In this document: positions 24,388 through 40,187 of the stretch, piece after piece | Position numbering within the stretch: the stretch's first letter is position 1 | How the letters are laid out: every line of letters starts with the position of its first letter | Assembly: GCA_039545295.1 (NCBI GenBank) | Contig: BCIK01000016.1 | Location: forward strand, 474,642 to 538,641 | Reading direction: 5' to 3' | Length of the DNA: 64,000 nt | DNA from: Udeniomyces pyricola | Lineage: Eukaryota > Basidiomycota > Tremellomycetes > Cystofilobasidiales > Mrakiaceae | Program-made: the position numbers and the translations under genes | The notes under the pieces: model-generated | The model's input: only the letters and a program-made list of their open reading frames with translations | Database searches by the model: none | Told to the model about the DNA's origin: nothing

Positions 24388-24440
<53 letters not shown>
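24388..24440. repeat. G53 homopolymer
   Basis: Fifty-three consecutive G, preceded by one A and six more G. It lies about 110 bases after the CAB5 stop. It should form G-quadruplexes. The true length may differ, because such runs are prone to slippage in sequencing. Confidence 0.85.
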
Positions 24441-24441
<1 letters not shown>

Positions 24442-24738
24442 TGGACTGAGAACAATCTACTCGTCAATTCATGTTCCTCGATATCCAACAATCTTTCAAA
24501 TAGCACCACGATCTGAGTGTCATTATGCGTGTAGACATGCATCTCTATAAAGGGGACAAAACAAGTCTAACATCCTACGACCATGCAGTCAAACCTCCCA
24601 ATCACTTTCATCGTCGACGTGCATCTATAGTCTTGTCTATATTTTCTACTTCTTTCCTGTTTCTTCCTCTCCTCTTGAACCCCTATAGATTTTTTTTCCA
24701 AGAAATACTTCTTCCCGCTATTCGTTCTCCACCTTCCT

Positions 24739-25118
24739 TTAAATGCCCAACTCGATCGTCCCTCTCCAAACTTGACCCAACTTACTCCAACCCGTACCAT
24801 ACCCTGCATAAACCGCATACGGTCCGATCGCTCTCCCCCAAACCTCATACTCTCCCAAACTCAACCCTTCCGGCCGGACCCAAATCTTGGGCAGGTACAA
24901 TTGGGCCGGGAGGGTCGATCGTTGATGGCGAGTCGAGAGGGAGTCTAGCCAAGGGAAGGCTGTGAGGGCGGAGGAAGGAGGGGTGCGGGAGAGGAGATGG
25001 AGGAGGAAGAGACGGGAGAGGGAGGCGAAGAGGTGACGAGTCGAAGGCGTTTGAGAGGGGTATTCGGCGGGGGGAGGATGGATCGGAGTGTAAGTGAGAG
25101 AGGGGGTTAGGGTGAGAG
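24739..25118 (-). CDS. Orphan open frame, possible 3' exon
   Basis: On the minus strand a frame follows a reasonable acceptor (CCCCTTAG, about 25119-25126) and stays open to TAA at 24739-24741. The first part is proline/serine/leucine-rich. The last 50 residues have a natural composition (YLPKIWVRPEGLSLGEYEVW, then GRAIGPYAVYAGYGTGWSKL). There is no ATG in this frame, and the upstream MYND gene already has its own stop at 25275. I found no donor in the MYND gene that splices into it. It may be the end of a small gene with unseen first exons, or chance. Confidence 0.25.
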
Positions 25119-25274
25119 CTAAGGGGAGAAATTAAGGGGAGGTGAGAAGTGGATTGGGAAAGAGATAGGAATGCAGGTAAGTAGTCACTTTAGGGGAAGA
25201 TTCCAAGAAGATAGTAACAAATCGAACAGGGCTTCATATATATATATAAAAATGAAAAAAGGAAAAAAAAGGGT

Positions 25275-26191
25275 TTAGATAATGATTACAATCATGGACT
25301 GACTTCGGAACGCCTCGACTTCCTTGGTTCTTCGCTGTTCGAGCGTGAGTTTGCCTCCTCCGTTTTGCTGGGTGACAGAAGGGTCATAATGAAATCGAGA
25401 GAAGAGAGACAGATGATGGTGGGTTAGGTAGGTGAATCATGGCGAGAGTGAGCTGATGGGAAAACAGGCCAGCAAGTTGAGTTTGTTTCTCCCCTTCTCT
25501 GACCCTCACATGCCTTCGGTCGTCAATTCCATGGCACCCAAATCTCCTCCAAGCGACAGAAGGACACGATCTCCGATGCCTAGAGACGTACCTGCTTCCA
25601 TGACTCAATGACCTTATCGAGCACGGCCTCGACGCGGATGGCTTCGGCCTCGAGCGTCTCGCGAGATTCGGGCGTGTAGAGTGGGAAGTCCGTCCCGACA
25701 GGTCCGGGAAGAGGAGAACACGCATGCTTGTGCTTTTTCCTGGTGAAAAGTCAGTAGATGGAGGTCAGAATGAATGGGAATTTGATTTCGTTCAGAGTGA
25801 GAAGAGAATTAAGAGGAGAAAGAGCGAGAGAGAGAGAGATCATGAGATGCAGAAGGGAAAGTGATGGATTCGCTCATTTACCAGTCTTTCTTTTGACACG
25901 CTGTCGTCTGCACAAAATGCAAAGCAAGTAAACCCCCCCCCCCCTCAAAGGCATTAGTATTATACACATATCTTTTGTTGTTACTTCTTCTTCTTCGTCA
26001 ACCCAAACCCTCGACTCAACCCACTCACACCTCCTCTCGGCGTGACGTTAACGAACGACGCCTCCCCGCGTCGTCGGACGTACACAATAGAACCGGTTCG
26101 CGCAGATGGAGCATCGGGAGAGAGCGATATCGTCGCCAAAGTCCCCACATACGTCACAGGCATCGGCAGGAGGGGGTTTCGGAACGATCAT
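25275..26191 (-). CDS. MYND-type zinc-finger protein (small)
   Basis: The start at 26191 gives MIVPKPPPADACDVCGDFGD and then IALSRCSICANRFYC. A 26-base exon at 25882-25907 gives TTACQKKDW, joining in phase to KKHKHACSPLPGPVGTDFPL. Together the ligands C-x2-C, C-x2-C, YC-x3-C, H and C form a complete MYND finger, a protein-protein interaction zinc module. The remainder is a helical segment (ETLEAEAIRVEAVLDKVIES) and a last exon (GGGKLTLEQRRTKEVEAFR) ending IVIII then TAA at 25275-25277. No SET or other catalytic domain is present, so this is a short MYND-only protein with an adaptor-like role at most. All splice junctions are in phase. Confidence 0.8.
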
Positions 26192-26849
26192 CGGGAGTCA
26201 AAGGTGTTGTTAGCTGGTGAAGATCGAAGGGTAGGGGAAGGGAGGGTATTGAGGAGGATGGATCAGAGATGGGGTTGGACACTGTGATATTAGCGTTGCG
26301 GCATGGATTTCATTATCGGGACGAACCAACCGGCGGGTCCGAGTTTGGTCGTCAAGGGCGCGCGCATCGGCGGCTTTCTTTTTNTTTTGGGTTGGGGAAA
26401 AAAGAGACACACGATCAGAGACTGTACATGACATGTGATTGTATTGTTCGAACGCGCGCGTCCCATTCCCAGCCCCTTGAGTCAATTTTTTTTCTTCTCC
26501 TCAACATTTGCGTGAAATCAACGAATAGAAGAAATCATGTCGGGTGTCGATTTGTCATTGTTTTCTATTTCTTGACCTTTTGTCTTCTTGATTCCATCTT
26601 TCTGATCAATGCGAATCTATTGTCAGTTCACTTATAAGTAGCGTTCCCGTTCCTCTTTGTCAGACACGCGACCAGTCCCGCTTTCAAACAAAGATGCATG
26701 ATAATGCAGGGTGCGCGGCTCAACAAAAGAAGAAGAAAAAAAAGCAAAAAGTGCAACAGATCACTAAATCGAATTGATGTTTATGTACATTTTCATCTCG
26801 CCCGTCAGCTATGATAAATCTGCACTGACGACCCTCGCCCTCTACTAAT
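26192..26849. promoter_or_regulatory. MYND gene upstream region / GUF1 3' region
   Basis: Both neighbours are on the minus strand. The stretch has no supported exon. One base, at 26384, is an undetermined n. Confidence 0.35.
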
Positions 26850-29800
26850 TTACTTCTTACCACCCCCACCGCTCGTACTGAGGATCTCGTAGAAAGCTTC
26901 TTGGGGTAGCTCAATGTTGCCCTGGGATGATGCAGTCAAGTCCCGGGTTATAGTAGGCGGTGTAGGTGAATTTGCGAACGGAGGATGTTACAAAGGCAAG
27001 ACAGATGGAAGAGGTCAAGATTAGATGCAGAAAGCGCAAGTACGGCATGAGGAGCCCAGCGAAAAAGAAAAAAGGAGAAGAATCGAAAGAGAGCTAAAAG
27101 GGAGGAAACTGGGGAGGAAGGAAGCAGTGAAAAGATACGCACTGCCATCTTCTTCAGTCGCTTCTTGCCTTCTTTCTGCTTGTTGAGGTGCTTCATCTTG
27201 CGCTCATAGTGACCACCATAAAGACCCTGCAAACGAAGTTGAAAGCAAAGCGAAAGAGATGTCGAGTAAAGTGGTACATAAGTATCATAATGCGTAAAGG
27301 TGTCGTTACGACAGATCGACGATACTTGGAAGGTTGAAGATCATATGATGATTACCAGGCAACGAAAACGTGGCGATGTTGAGTTTCAAGATAAGGTCAG
27401 AGAGGGACTCACTGCGGTGACGTCCTTTCGAACGGGACTGAGACGTTCGGAAGCGACGCATTTGTTCCCTACAAACGCCTGGATAGACATCTCGAACTGC
27501 TGTCGAGGCAGAATGCCACGAAGCTTGGCAGCCCATGTTCGACCGATCGATTGGGAATCTTGACCGTTGATGATCACTAGAGAACACGTCGATGAGGAAG
27601 ATCAGAGAAGGGAGGGTAGAGAGGAAAGGGGGAAAATGTAGTGGTGGGAAGAAGGCGGACAGACAAGGTTTTAGAGAAAAACCATGAGTGCCGAGCAGAA
27701 GGAGAGAAGATATGAACGGGAGCGCGACTACTTACTCGAGAGTGCATCGATTGGGTTGCCGTTGATCTTCAGACTCATCTGGACCATCGAATATAACGAC
27801 ATGCCCGTCAAGAAAACAAAAACAAAAAAGCGATAGAAAAAGACGTTTGTTAGTCACGATAAGAGAGACCAGATCGTTATGTGAAGTAATTGATGGTCAT
27901 CATGGTTGAACGGACCTTGACATTATTGCTTTCGTGCCATCCGATATCCTCGTAGTCGAGCGAGGCATATCCACTACTCAGCCTGAAAATACCCAGGGAT
28001 ACGGCGTCAAACCAAAGGCATCACAAACGAAAATCAGCCATGGTTTGAGTTTGTAGAGCAACAACGAAGACATCGACAGCGCAAAGAGCTACGGGAGAAG
28101 GGGCAATGTGGACTCAACGATTTCAGTTTGTCAAAGAAGTTTGTGACGATTTCGGCCATGGGGATTTGATACTTCAGGAGCGCCCTCACATTGCTGACAT
28201 TGGTCGCCGATTTATGGCTCGAAACTGGCGTGCTGACCGATGATACCACCGCTTCACTCTCCAGGGTGTTCGACGTGCCTCCACCTAGAGGTGCATCGAC
28301 CGATTCCTCAAGATACGAGTATTGGATCTGGATCCCTCGGTGTTCTGTACAGAGTTGCATCATAGGACCCACAAAGTCTTCTGGGACAATGATCGTGGCG
28401 AGGACGTGACGCTCCTCGACGAACTCGACGGTTGATCCCCGGCCGAGCGTATCGGGAAATTCGGTTGGGTTGGCAATAATAGCTTCGTCCCCATTGGCGT
28501 ACGTTACTAGCAGAAGGGGAGAAGAGAAACAGGAGGGAAGTTGAACCATTGAGATGACGGTATGTGGGATCAAAAGTGAAAACAATCAGGGCTGAACGGG
28601 AGAAGATCAAGCGGTAGGGGGAACAGCTGAAGACCCACTCACACCGGTATGGAACGGATGGAGCCGTGATGATGACGTCCGAGTTGTACTCATCCTCCAG
28701 CCGTTGACTGTCGTCATGGAAAACACGTCCAGAAAGGAAAAGATGGTTAGTCGACGGGCGAACCTCGGCCCTGGGCTAATGCAGGCGCACAATATGACGG
28801 AATCGTACAGGATAAAACAGGACGCACCGAAATACATCCATATGCAGCGTACCGAGGAACCCAAGTCGCATGCCTTGACCCAAAGCGTTGGAGGACTCTC
28901 GCTGAACCGTAACAGATCGATCTGAGAGGACCAACTAAGCAATCAACCAGATTAGCATCAGTCTCACCTCATCTCTTACACATCTCTTCTTGTCATCTTT
29001 GCTTTCAGGAACAGGAAAGAAGGGTTTGAGACGTACTCGCGTTATGGATTCTTCCAGTTTTGGGAATTCGTTCGCATCGATCGGATAGATACCGGCAAAT
29101 ACCATCGGTTGGGTTGTCTTGAATCCTGGCAGGGGTTCGACGTTGTCACCTGCAATGTGGAACGTATCACCAACCGTCGCTTCGGCGGCCGTCTTCATGT
29201 TACAAACGACTAGATACATAACGAGACGGACATGTAAGTTGCTGCACACGGATATGCTGGAAGTTGGGACACTTGAAAGAAGAGAGCCAGGGATTTATGA
29301 AAGGAAAAGACGGACCGTATCCGACCTGACCGGCCGAGAGAAAGGCCGTCGGAGTCTCGGTTGGATGAAGGATCCCAAGGTCGAGAACTTCGTACTTGCG
29401 ACCAGAGTGGGACGAAGCAATCTTGTCGCCTGGGTAAATACGTAATGACAGGCAGAAAAGGGATGCAAAGAGTAAGCTTTTAGCAGCAAGATGGGTTCTG
29501 GAAGGGATTGTTCGCCGGTTTTGAAGTTGAACTCACCCAATTGCAAAGTACCCTCTCGAACGGCGACGAGCGAGACGACGCCTCGGAACCGATCGTATCT
29601 AAAATCCCAAGCCAGAGACATCACACATGGTCAGGGCCAACTGAGTTGAGAAGGAAAAGCTTCGAAAAAGAATCGTCGAGGGACGACATACTCCGAGTCA
29701 ATGACGAGCCCTCGCATCTTTTGTTCGCTCGTGCCTTGTGGCGGGGGAATCTGTTCGACGATCGCGTCAAGGACTCTTGGCACGTTGGTACCCGTTTTGG

Positions 29801-31409
29801 CGGAAATGGAGATGAGTGACTTGGGATCGAGTCCGAAAAGGGAGTGAATCTGCTGGGCAGCCAATTCGGGGGCCGACGTAGGCAGATCGATCTATACGTT
29901 CGAAAGGGCAATAGTAAGACAAATGTGGACGAGAGCACGAGATAGCGAGTACGTGAAAAGTTAGTTTGAGCAACAGCTAGGTATGACCCCTACCTTGTTC
30001 ATCTGTGGAAGATTGGGGAAGAAAGGTGCGGTGAAACAATAGTCAGTCGTGCTTAATCAAAGCTGAAAGACACGTGACGAGTTAGACCATCGAACGAACG
30101 ATGCCAATCATAGACAAGCCTGCCTGCTTGGCAATGCCATGGACCGAAATGGTCTGAGCCTGGATTCCCTCTAGAAATCATGATTTAGCCACCCGATACC
30201 AATGCAAGTCTCAGTCATCACAGTCAACCAAGAGACTAGGAAGAAGAAATCGGTTCTTACGCGTCGCGTCAACGAGGAGTAACGCTCCCTCGCACGCCGC
30301 CAGGGAACGCGAGACTTCGTATGAGAAGTCAACGTGACCCTATCGAAAATAACACGTAGTCATTAGTGGGTCGCTCCAAAGCATGAAAGTCAACGCAGCA
30401 AACGAGAAATGAAGGATCGTTCGATGACGAGACCTACTCACGGGTGTATCAATCAAGTTGAGCAGATACCGTTCGCCCTTGTACGTGTGAATCATGGAGA
30501 CCGTCTGTGCCTTAACGGTGATACCCCGATCTCTCTCTACCTTGAGACGATCCAGTACTGTTGGTCGTGCATCGTTGATATCCGGACGCATAGATTTAGC
30601 GCGAATGAAACCAAATACGCAAAGGGAAGCGTCGGTTGAACCCACCCTGCTTGTTGGCCGCTCCTGGAGCACCGACTTCGATGGTTCCTGTCAGTTCCAA
30701 GAGTCTATCAGAGAGGGTGCTCTTGCCATGCTATGTAAAGAAGAGATCCGGAAAGAGTTAGGGCCGAAAATGGTCTGGACGGTGCATACTTCAAGAGATC
30801 GGTCGAGCCGATGCAACGTAGGCCCGAGGGACGGTCACCAGCGTGTATACTGTGATGATGTCGACGTCACCTCCTCCAGCTCAGTTCGTATAGCACTTTG
30901 TACATCGTTGTCGAGCGTAATGAACTCGGGGCGTGCACTGTTACCAAATTGTCTGATTATTCCGGCTCTACCCGATATCAGGTTTCTTCTACTGCTGTGC
31001 CCGTCGAGCCTAATGGATTTCCCTCCTTCATAAGAGCTGAACGAAGCAACTACCCAGGAAACACAAGACTCACATCAATGTGGGCAATGACGGAGAAGTT
31101 GCGGATACGCTCTGTCGGTATAAACTCTGTCATATCGAATCTCGACGGGGTCTTGGTCTTCTTCTTATCCACCGGCGCCGACCTCGAGGGCGCGCTGGAG
31201 AATGCTCTGTCTGACCGGGCTATACTTGAGGGAGAGGAGAGAGGACATATCGAGCTGAGGGAGAGAGAAGTGGAGACGATGGGTCGACGAGAAATGAAGT
31301 TGCAGCTAGAGTGGTGCTGTGGGGATGGAGTGAAATATGAAACGGTCGCTGCAGGGCCGAGGTGATGTGGTATTCTGGCGAGTCGAGAAATTGAACACCG
31401 ACTGATCAT
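26850..31409 (-). CDS. GUF1: Mitochondrial translation factor GUF1 (LepA/EF4 family GTPase)
   Basis: A ribosome-dependent GTPase that promotes back-translocation or quality control in mitochondrial translation. I chose the ATG at 31409 because it opens an arginine/serine-rich presequence ([18 protein letters not shown]); an upstream in-frame ATG at 31580 is possible. The GTPase domain reads [17 protein letters not shown], intron, [18 protein letters not shown]; then [55 protein letters not shown]. Later exons give [40 protein letters not shown], then domain III/IV segments ([25 protein letters not shown]-like [16 protein letters not shown]). The LepA-specific C-terminal domain is also there ([20 protein letters not shown]; [60 protein letters not shown]). 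It ends GGGGKK then TAA at 26850-26852. More than ten exons; not every border was fixed. Confidence 0.95.
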
Positions 31410-32245
31410 GTCTAGGAGCTGAGCGGGGTGTGAAGGGTAAGGAACTGGGGATGTGAGGGTGAGCAGGTCCGCGTGAGGGTCCGCTGGAAAGGCAATGATG
31501 CGGGAGTGTCGTGCTAAGCCGGTGGTGGTGATTGATTCATGATTTCGGATGGGAGCGGAGCGAGGAGTTACTAACGACACTTTAAGAGTTCAGAATTCAG
31601 ATTGAAATGACGATGATGTCGGGGTGGATTCCGTTTAATGGGCTAGCTAGCTGATGTAACAATTGCCGTGTTTTTGTATATGTTATTGTGATGAAGCGAA
31701 GTCTGCATGTTGCAGTGCTGCGTGTAGTGTGTATGACGGCCTGTATGAGAAATTTCTGAAGCAGCGGTATCGATTATATGATGATGATGATGATGAGACT
31801 ACAAGATGATGCATGATGGATGATCGATGAGATCCGAGATCCGATCTATTGACTGGTATCTGAATTTTCAAGGACATTTAATTGTCCATGCCGGATCCAA
31901 ATGGATCCATGTTCCGTAAAGCGCGCTGGACTTGGCTCGACTCGATCTCGTGCATCTTGGTTGGAGCAGGTCGTCGCGCGTCTCGTCGGTCGTCTGCCTG
32001 CTTTCACTCTTCGGACGTCCCCCCACCCCCTCTCTTCTGGCCTTCTTCCCTCCCTCCTTCCCTCGCTTGCCTTATCTGTTCCCCTTCTCGGCTGTCTCCT
32101 TCTTCCTCGCGACCCTCGTCGTTCAACGCGATCGACCTCTTCGCCACCCACATTTATTCTCCAGGCCTCTGCCTACCTTATCTCGTCGCTCGTCTCATCC
32201 TCACCCGAGCCAACGCTCCCCCCTCGCATCACCTCTCGCCAAGCC
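31410..32245. promoter_or_regulatory. Divergent promoter region of GUF1 and SNF1
   Basis: These 836 bases separate two start codons on opposite strands. The last 200 bases before SNF1 are strongly C/T-rich on the plus strand, as often seen just upstream of fungal transcription starts. No other element is clear. Confidence 0.45.
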
Positions 32246-36457
<4,212 letters not shown>

Positions 36458-37376
36458 AACTCGTCTTTGTGACTACAAGTTCGAACCCGAACGGCATTGA
36501 ACCACGCATTGCAACGCTCTCTCGTCTACTCATTCCTTTGCATTATTCTATTTCTCGTCCTCTTTTCCTCGTCTCGTTTCCTCTCATTGTCTTGTTTGTG
36601 TGTGTGTGTGTTTGCATCTGTCTATTATTTAAAGTCTGCGCTTTTCAAACCCCTTGTCATCGTTCTCAACTGGGAATGTTAGGGAAGGCCGTTTCTAGAT
36701 GAGCATCGCGACCATTGCTTCCTTTATTTCCATATCCATCTCCCCTCTCTCTTTTTGTTCTCGGTGGCTCTGGCTCGATTTTTTTTCTCTCTCGTTTTCT
36801 CAAGTCCCCCTCTCTCTCTTCATCTCACTTTGCTGTAGCCTTTGATGATTTCTCTAGGTTTTCCTCTGGTGCTTTGCTTCATCTCTTCCTCTCTCTACCA
36901 TCTTCTTATCATCCATTCTGCTTCCATTCTCTCTCCTTCCCCTCTTCATGGGGTTTTCCCTTCCTCTTTTAATCGCCTTTTCTTTCGTTACCGGTTCAAT
37001 CACCGTAATCATCATCTCCGATGGCTTGAATCTCTCTTCCTTTCTGTTCTTCTCGTTCTTTAGTTTCTGCCTCTTTCTCATGACGCACATGCTACCGAAT
37101 AACTATTCTCATGGTCGACTTCAGCTTCAAACCGGGATTGACGCGTGCAATTATCGTTAACCATTCAAGCTCTCAAGGTTTCACAACTTATCGGTCGACT
37201 CGCGATAGAGTAATCTTTCTTGGTTGATGAGTTCATGGGTTTACGGTCTTGGCCCTTTCGACCCACGTTTACCATGATCGTCGCGCCACATCCGAGATCC
37301 ATGCCCGCAGAGCAGAAGAAGGAGGACATCTATGATGGGTATAGCTATATATAGGACGAGATGAGTTTTTTTTTGG
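36458..37376. other. Convergent intergenic stretch (SNF1 / BMT6-like)
   Basis: This lies between two converging gene ends. It is T/C-rich with a short TG repeat (about 36597-36612). No supported exon or RNA gene. It probably holds long 3' untranslated regions. Confidence 0.4.
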
Positions 37377-37564
37377 CTAACGCTTTCGGTACAGGCGGAG
37401 CATATGTCTGATGAGTCGGATGTAGAAGGGGGGTCAAAAGCAAGAGAGGAGGAGTTTCGAGTTAGTGATTATCTTTGAAAGGAACAAGAAGAAGAAGAAG
37501 AAGAAGAAGAAGAACCCTCCCCCCCCCCCCCAAAGGAGCGCATGGAGAGAAGACAAAGAATGAC

Positions 37565-37595
<31 letters not shown>

Positions 37596-39931
37596 GCGAT
37601 CAAGACGGAAAGACGTACCTCATGTTCTCCAACCTCAAAGGATAACCTTTAGCGACGCCTTCGGGCAACCTCCACCATCGACTCTCTTCCTTTTCGACAA
37701 TCTCCCAGCCACCCGTCTTGCCGTCTTTACCACCGGCAAGGACGAGATCGAGGAGGAACTCAAGGGGAAACTGAGTCGCTCCCACGCTCATGGCGGAGAA
37801 CGATCCGGCGGATTCGACGATGAGGAGAAGCGTTCCGGGAGCGCAAGACGTCGTGAGGTGGGAGAGGAAAGAGAGGGTTTGAGGTCGAGAAGCCGTCAGG
37901 AGCTCTGCGGTCGTGAAGAGAAGCGTGATGAGTTGGGCAGAAGCGTATTGGATCGTCGGTTGACGATTCGACGATGTTGAAACGGAGGAAGTCTCTCCTC
38001 CAGTGGTCGAAGGCGTGAAAGAGACGGCGGAGGAGGCATCGCTCCGTTCTTTGAGACTGACGGCCTCGATGGCCTTTCTAGCCTCTTCTTCTTCGCGTTC
38101 CCTCTCTTCCCTCCCGATCCCGCGCTCCTTCTTTCCACCAGGTAAGTTGGCCAAGACGTCTCGCTTGATGAACTCGACTTGGAATCGGTTCGAGCGGAGT
38201 CTCCATTTGTCGGCCACGACGTCGACCATCTCCCCAAGGACCTGACCCCAATCGGCCGAATCGACGGCTTGAACGACGACTTTCGCTGGCGTTCCGAGCG
38301 ATCGAACGGTCGATGCCAACGCGAGGACTTCGGAACCGGCTCCACCACCGACGCAGATGATGGTGATAGTTCGGGTTGGAGCAGGTTCGTCGTCCTCCTC
38401 AGACTCGGGCTCTTGCACCTCTTCCTCAGCGCCATCCCCATCTTGTCCCTCAGTTGCAGAAGCAGCAGCAGCAGCAGCGTCTCCATCCTCACCCTCTTCA
38501 CCTTGAGGAACCTCCACAGGGTCCTCCCTGATCTTGGTCACTTTCCTCCTCACCTCACCCTTTTGACACTCACCCAACAACTTTCGAATCTCCTCGACGA
38601 CAACGCCTTCCATCCCTTCGTCATCTTCTCCTTGGACGTAACCTTCTCCGCTTCCACCAAACATCTCTCGGTAGGCCAACGCTCGACTGGGGACCCATCG
38701 CGCGACGTACGCTCGGAGGTACTCGGCACTCCCAAAGGCTCGGGCGTAATCGCGTTCGAACAAGGCACCCTTGATTGCTTGAAGCGTCGGCGTGAGTTTA
38801 GGGGAGGATAGGGTTGGTTCGGAAATGGTCGAGAGGAGGGTTAGGAGGGTCTTGGTTGAGGAAAGGGAGGCGACAGAGGAAGGTTGGGGGGTAGGCTCGG
38901 GAGCGGGAGCAGAGAGGTCGATTCGTTCTTGTTTGGCTAGAGGAGAGGGATTTTGGAGGACGAGGTTTGGAAGGGAAACAAAGGGGGAGGAAGAAGATGT
39001 CGGTGGAGAGAGATGTTTGAGATGGATGAAACGATGAGGTAGAAAAGTGAGAGCGAGAAAGGAGAGGAAAGTCGAAGGATGGAGAGATAAGAGGTTCAGA
39101 AGAATGGTGGAAAGAGAAGAAGAGAAAGCGAGTCAGTCAAAGGATTGCAGAGCGCAAGCAAGGACGACCACAGCAGGCTAGAGAGGAAGGCCAGTTTTGG
39201 TTGAGCATAAAGAGGGAGGGATGCAAAGGGTGAATGATGAAGCTATCACGTTGATTTCTGGATAAGAGTGCCATGTCTCCCTTCTCTTCCCCTTCTCAAG
39301 TAAGGAAAGCTAAACAAAAAAAAAAAAAGAAGAAAAAGGACGTCAAGAACTGACCGAGTCGCTTCTTGGGCACCTTGGTGACCGTCTTCGCTTTAATCTT
39401 GTAGCCGAGGGGTTCCTGTCGGTCCGAGTAATCTCGGCCGGTTCGCGCGGGGTTTCGTCCTGGCATGTCGGTGTGGGTATCGTCGTGGTTGGTGTGGTTG
39501 GAAGAAGGAGTAGTGGTAGCGGTGGAATTCGAGGTGGATGATGAGGAGGCTTTACTAGGATGGGTAGACGCGGCGACGGCGGCGGCGGCGACGACGACGT
39601 GAGGGGAGTTGTTGCGCTGGGTTCGGTTGAGGTGCTTCTGTTGACGATAGGCAGCGGCGGCTTTGGTGAGAATCTCTTCGGGACTCAGATCGTTCTTGTG
39701 AGAGCGGTAAGTCAGCTTGACGGAGTGACGAGGGGGTTGTAGTGGATGTTTGGGCTGGCTGGCTAACAACTGGGTGGCTGGCTGGCTGTCTGTAAGGTGC
39801 TGCTTGCTGCTACACGATGGGTCGATGGCAGAGCGATCAGTCGAAATAAATTCCAGTTCCCCTTCCCCCCCCGGTTTAGCAATTTCCTTTTCCCAAAGAA
39901 TCCGAATCCGATCATCTTTTCTTTCTTTCAT
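37377..39931 (-). CDS. BMT6: Putative SAM-dependent 25S rRNA methyltransferase (Bmt6/DUF3115 type)
   Basis: Three exons: 39355-39931, 37619-38936 and 37377-37407. They total 1,926 bases, exactly 642 codons with the stop. The junctions read VTKVPKKRL|AKQERIDLSAP and YPLRLENMR|HMLRLYRKR. The middle exon holds the family N-terminal signature (LQAIKGALFERDYARAFGSA, EYLRAYVARWVPSRALAYRE). It also holds the SAM-binding loop ITIICVGGGAGSEVLALAS, an acidic strand end (VVVQAVDSADW) and the late segment PGTLLLIVESAGSFS. In yeast, Bmt6 makes m3U on 25S rRNA; that specific activity is inferred. An acidic E/D/A insertion precedes the SAM loop and an R/E-rich one follows it. The start is uncertain: the ATG at 39931 gives a 155-residue low-complexity extension. 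An inner ATG (about 39466) gives MPGRNPARTGRDYSDRQEP, a more usual N-terminus. Confidence 0.8.
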
Positions 39932-40187
39932 TCATTTTCTTTTGTTTCGTCGACAATATCCGATCGATTCGACTGCGATAAACCAACTGTCGATCTGATT
40001 CGTGGTTGATCGATGATCAATCATGGTTCGACAAATTCACATCGACCATCCCCTCTCTTGACTTGATCTGACCTGTTCTACCATCTGCCTGATCACCATC
40101 CCCAGCGTCATCGTTCCCATCCACCTCACACATAGTAGTACCCTTCTAATCTTCGGCGCCACTGAGTCACCGAGCAAGCCATCGACC
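39932..40187. promoter_or_regulatory. Short divergent promoter
   Basis: 256 bases separate two start codons on opposite strands (39931 minus, 40188 plus). Part of the BMT6-like leader may also lie within its first exon if the inner ATG is used. Confidence 0.45.

Larger units (their letters stand above)
24279..25274. other. Intergenic region with long G run and an orphan frame
   Basis: This lies between CAB5 (plus) and the end of the MYND gene (minus). It contains the 53-base G run and the unassigned minus-strand frame listed separately. The rest is C/T- or G/A-rich with no clear feature. Confidence 0.5.

Noticed and set aside
26384..26384. Single n base as a sign of a gap or insertion
   Set aside because: It is one ambiguous base in a T-rich stretch, outside the genes called.
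36597..36612. TG repeat as part of a transposon end
   Set aside because: It is only a short dinucleotide tract without flanking inverted repeats or coding sequence.
37489..37513. AAG triplet repeat as a CRISPR-like or minisatellite array
   Set aside because: It is a simple trinucleotide tract inside the last BMT6-like intron.
38179..38811. Plus-strand 210-codon frame across the BMT6-like gene
   Set aside because: It is antisense to an exon confirmed by phase and motif.
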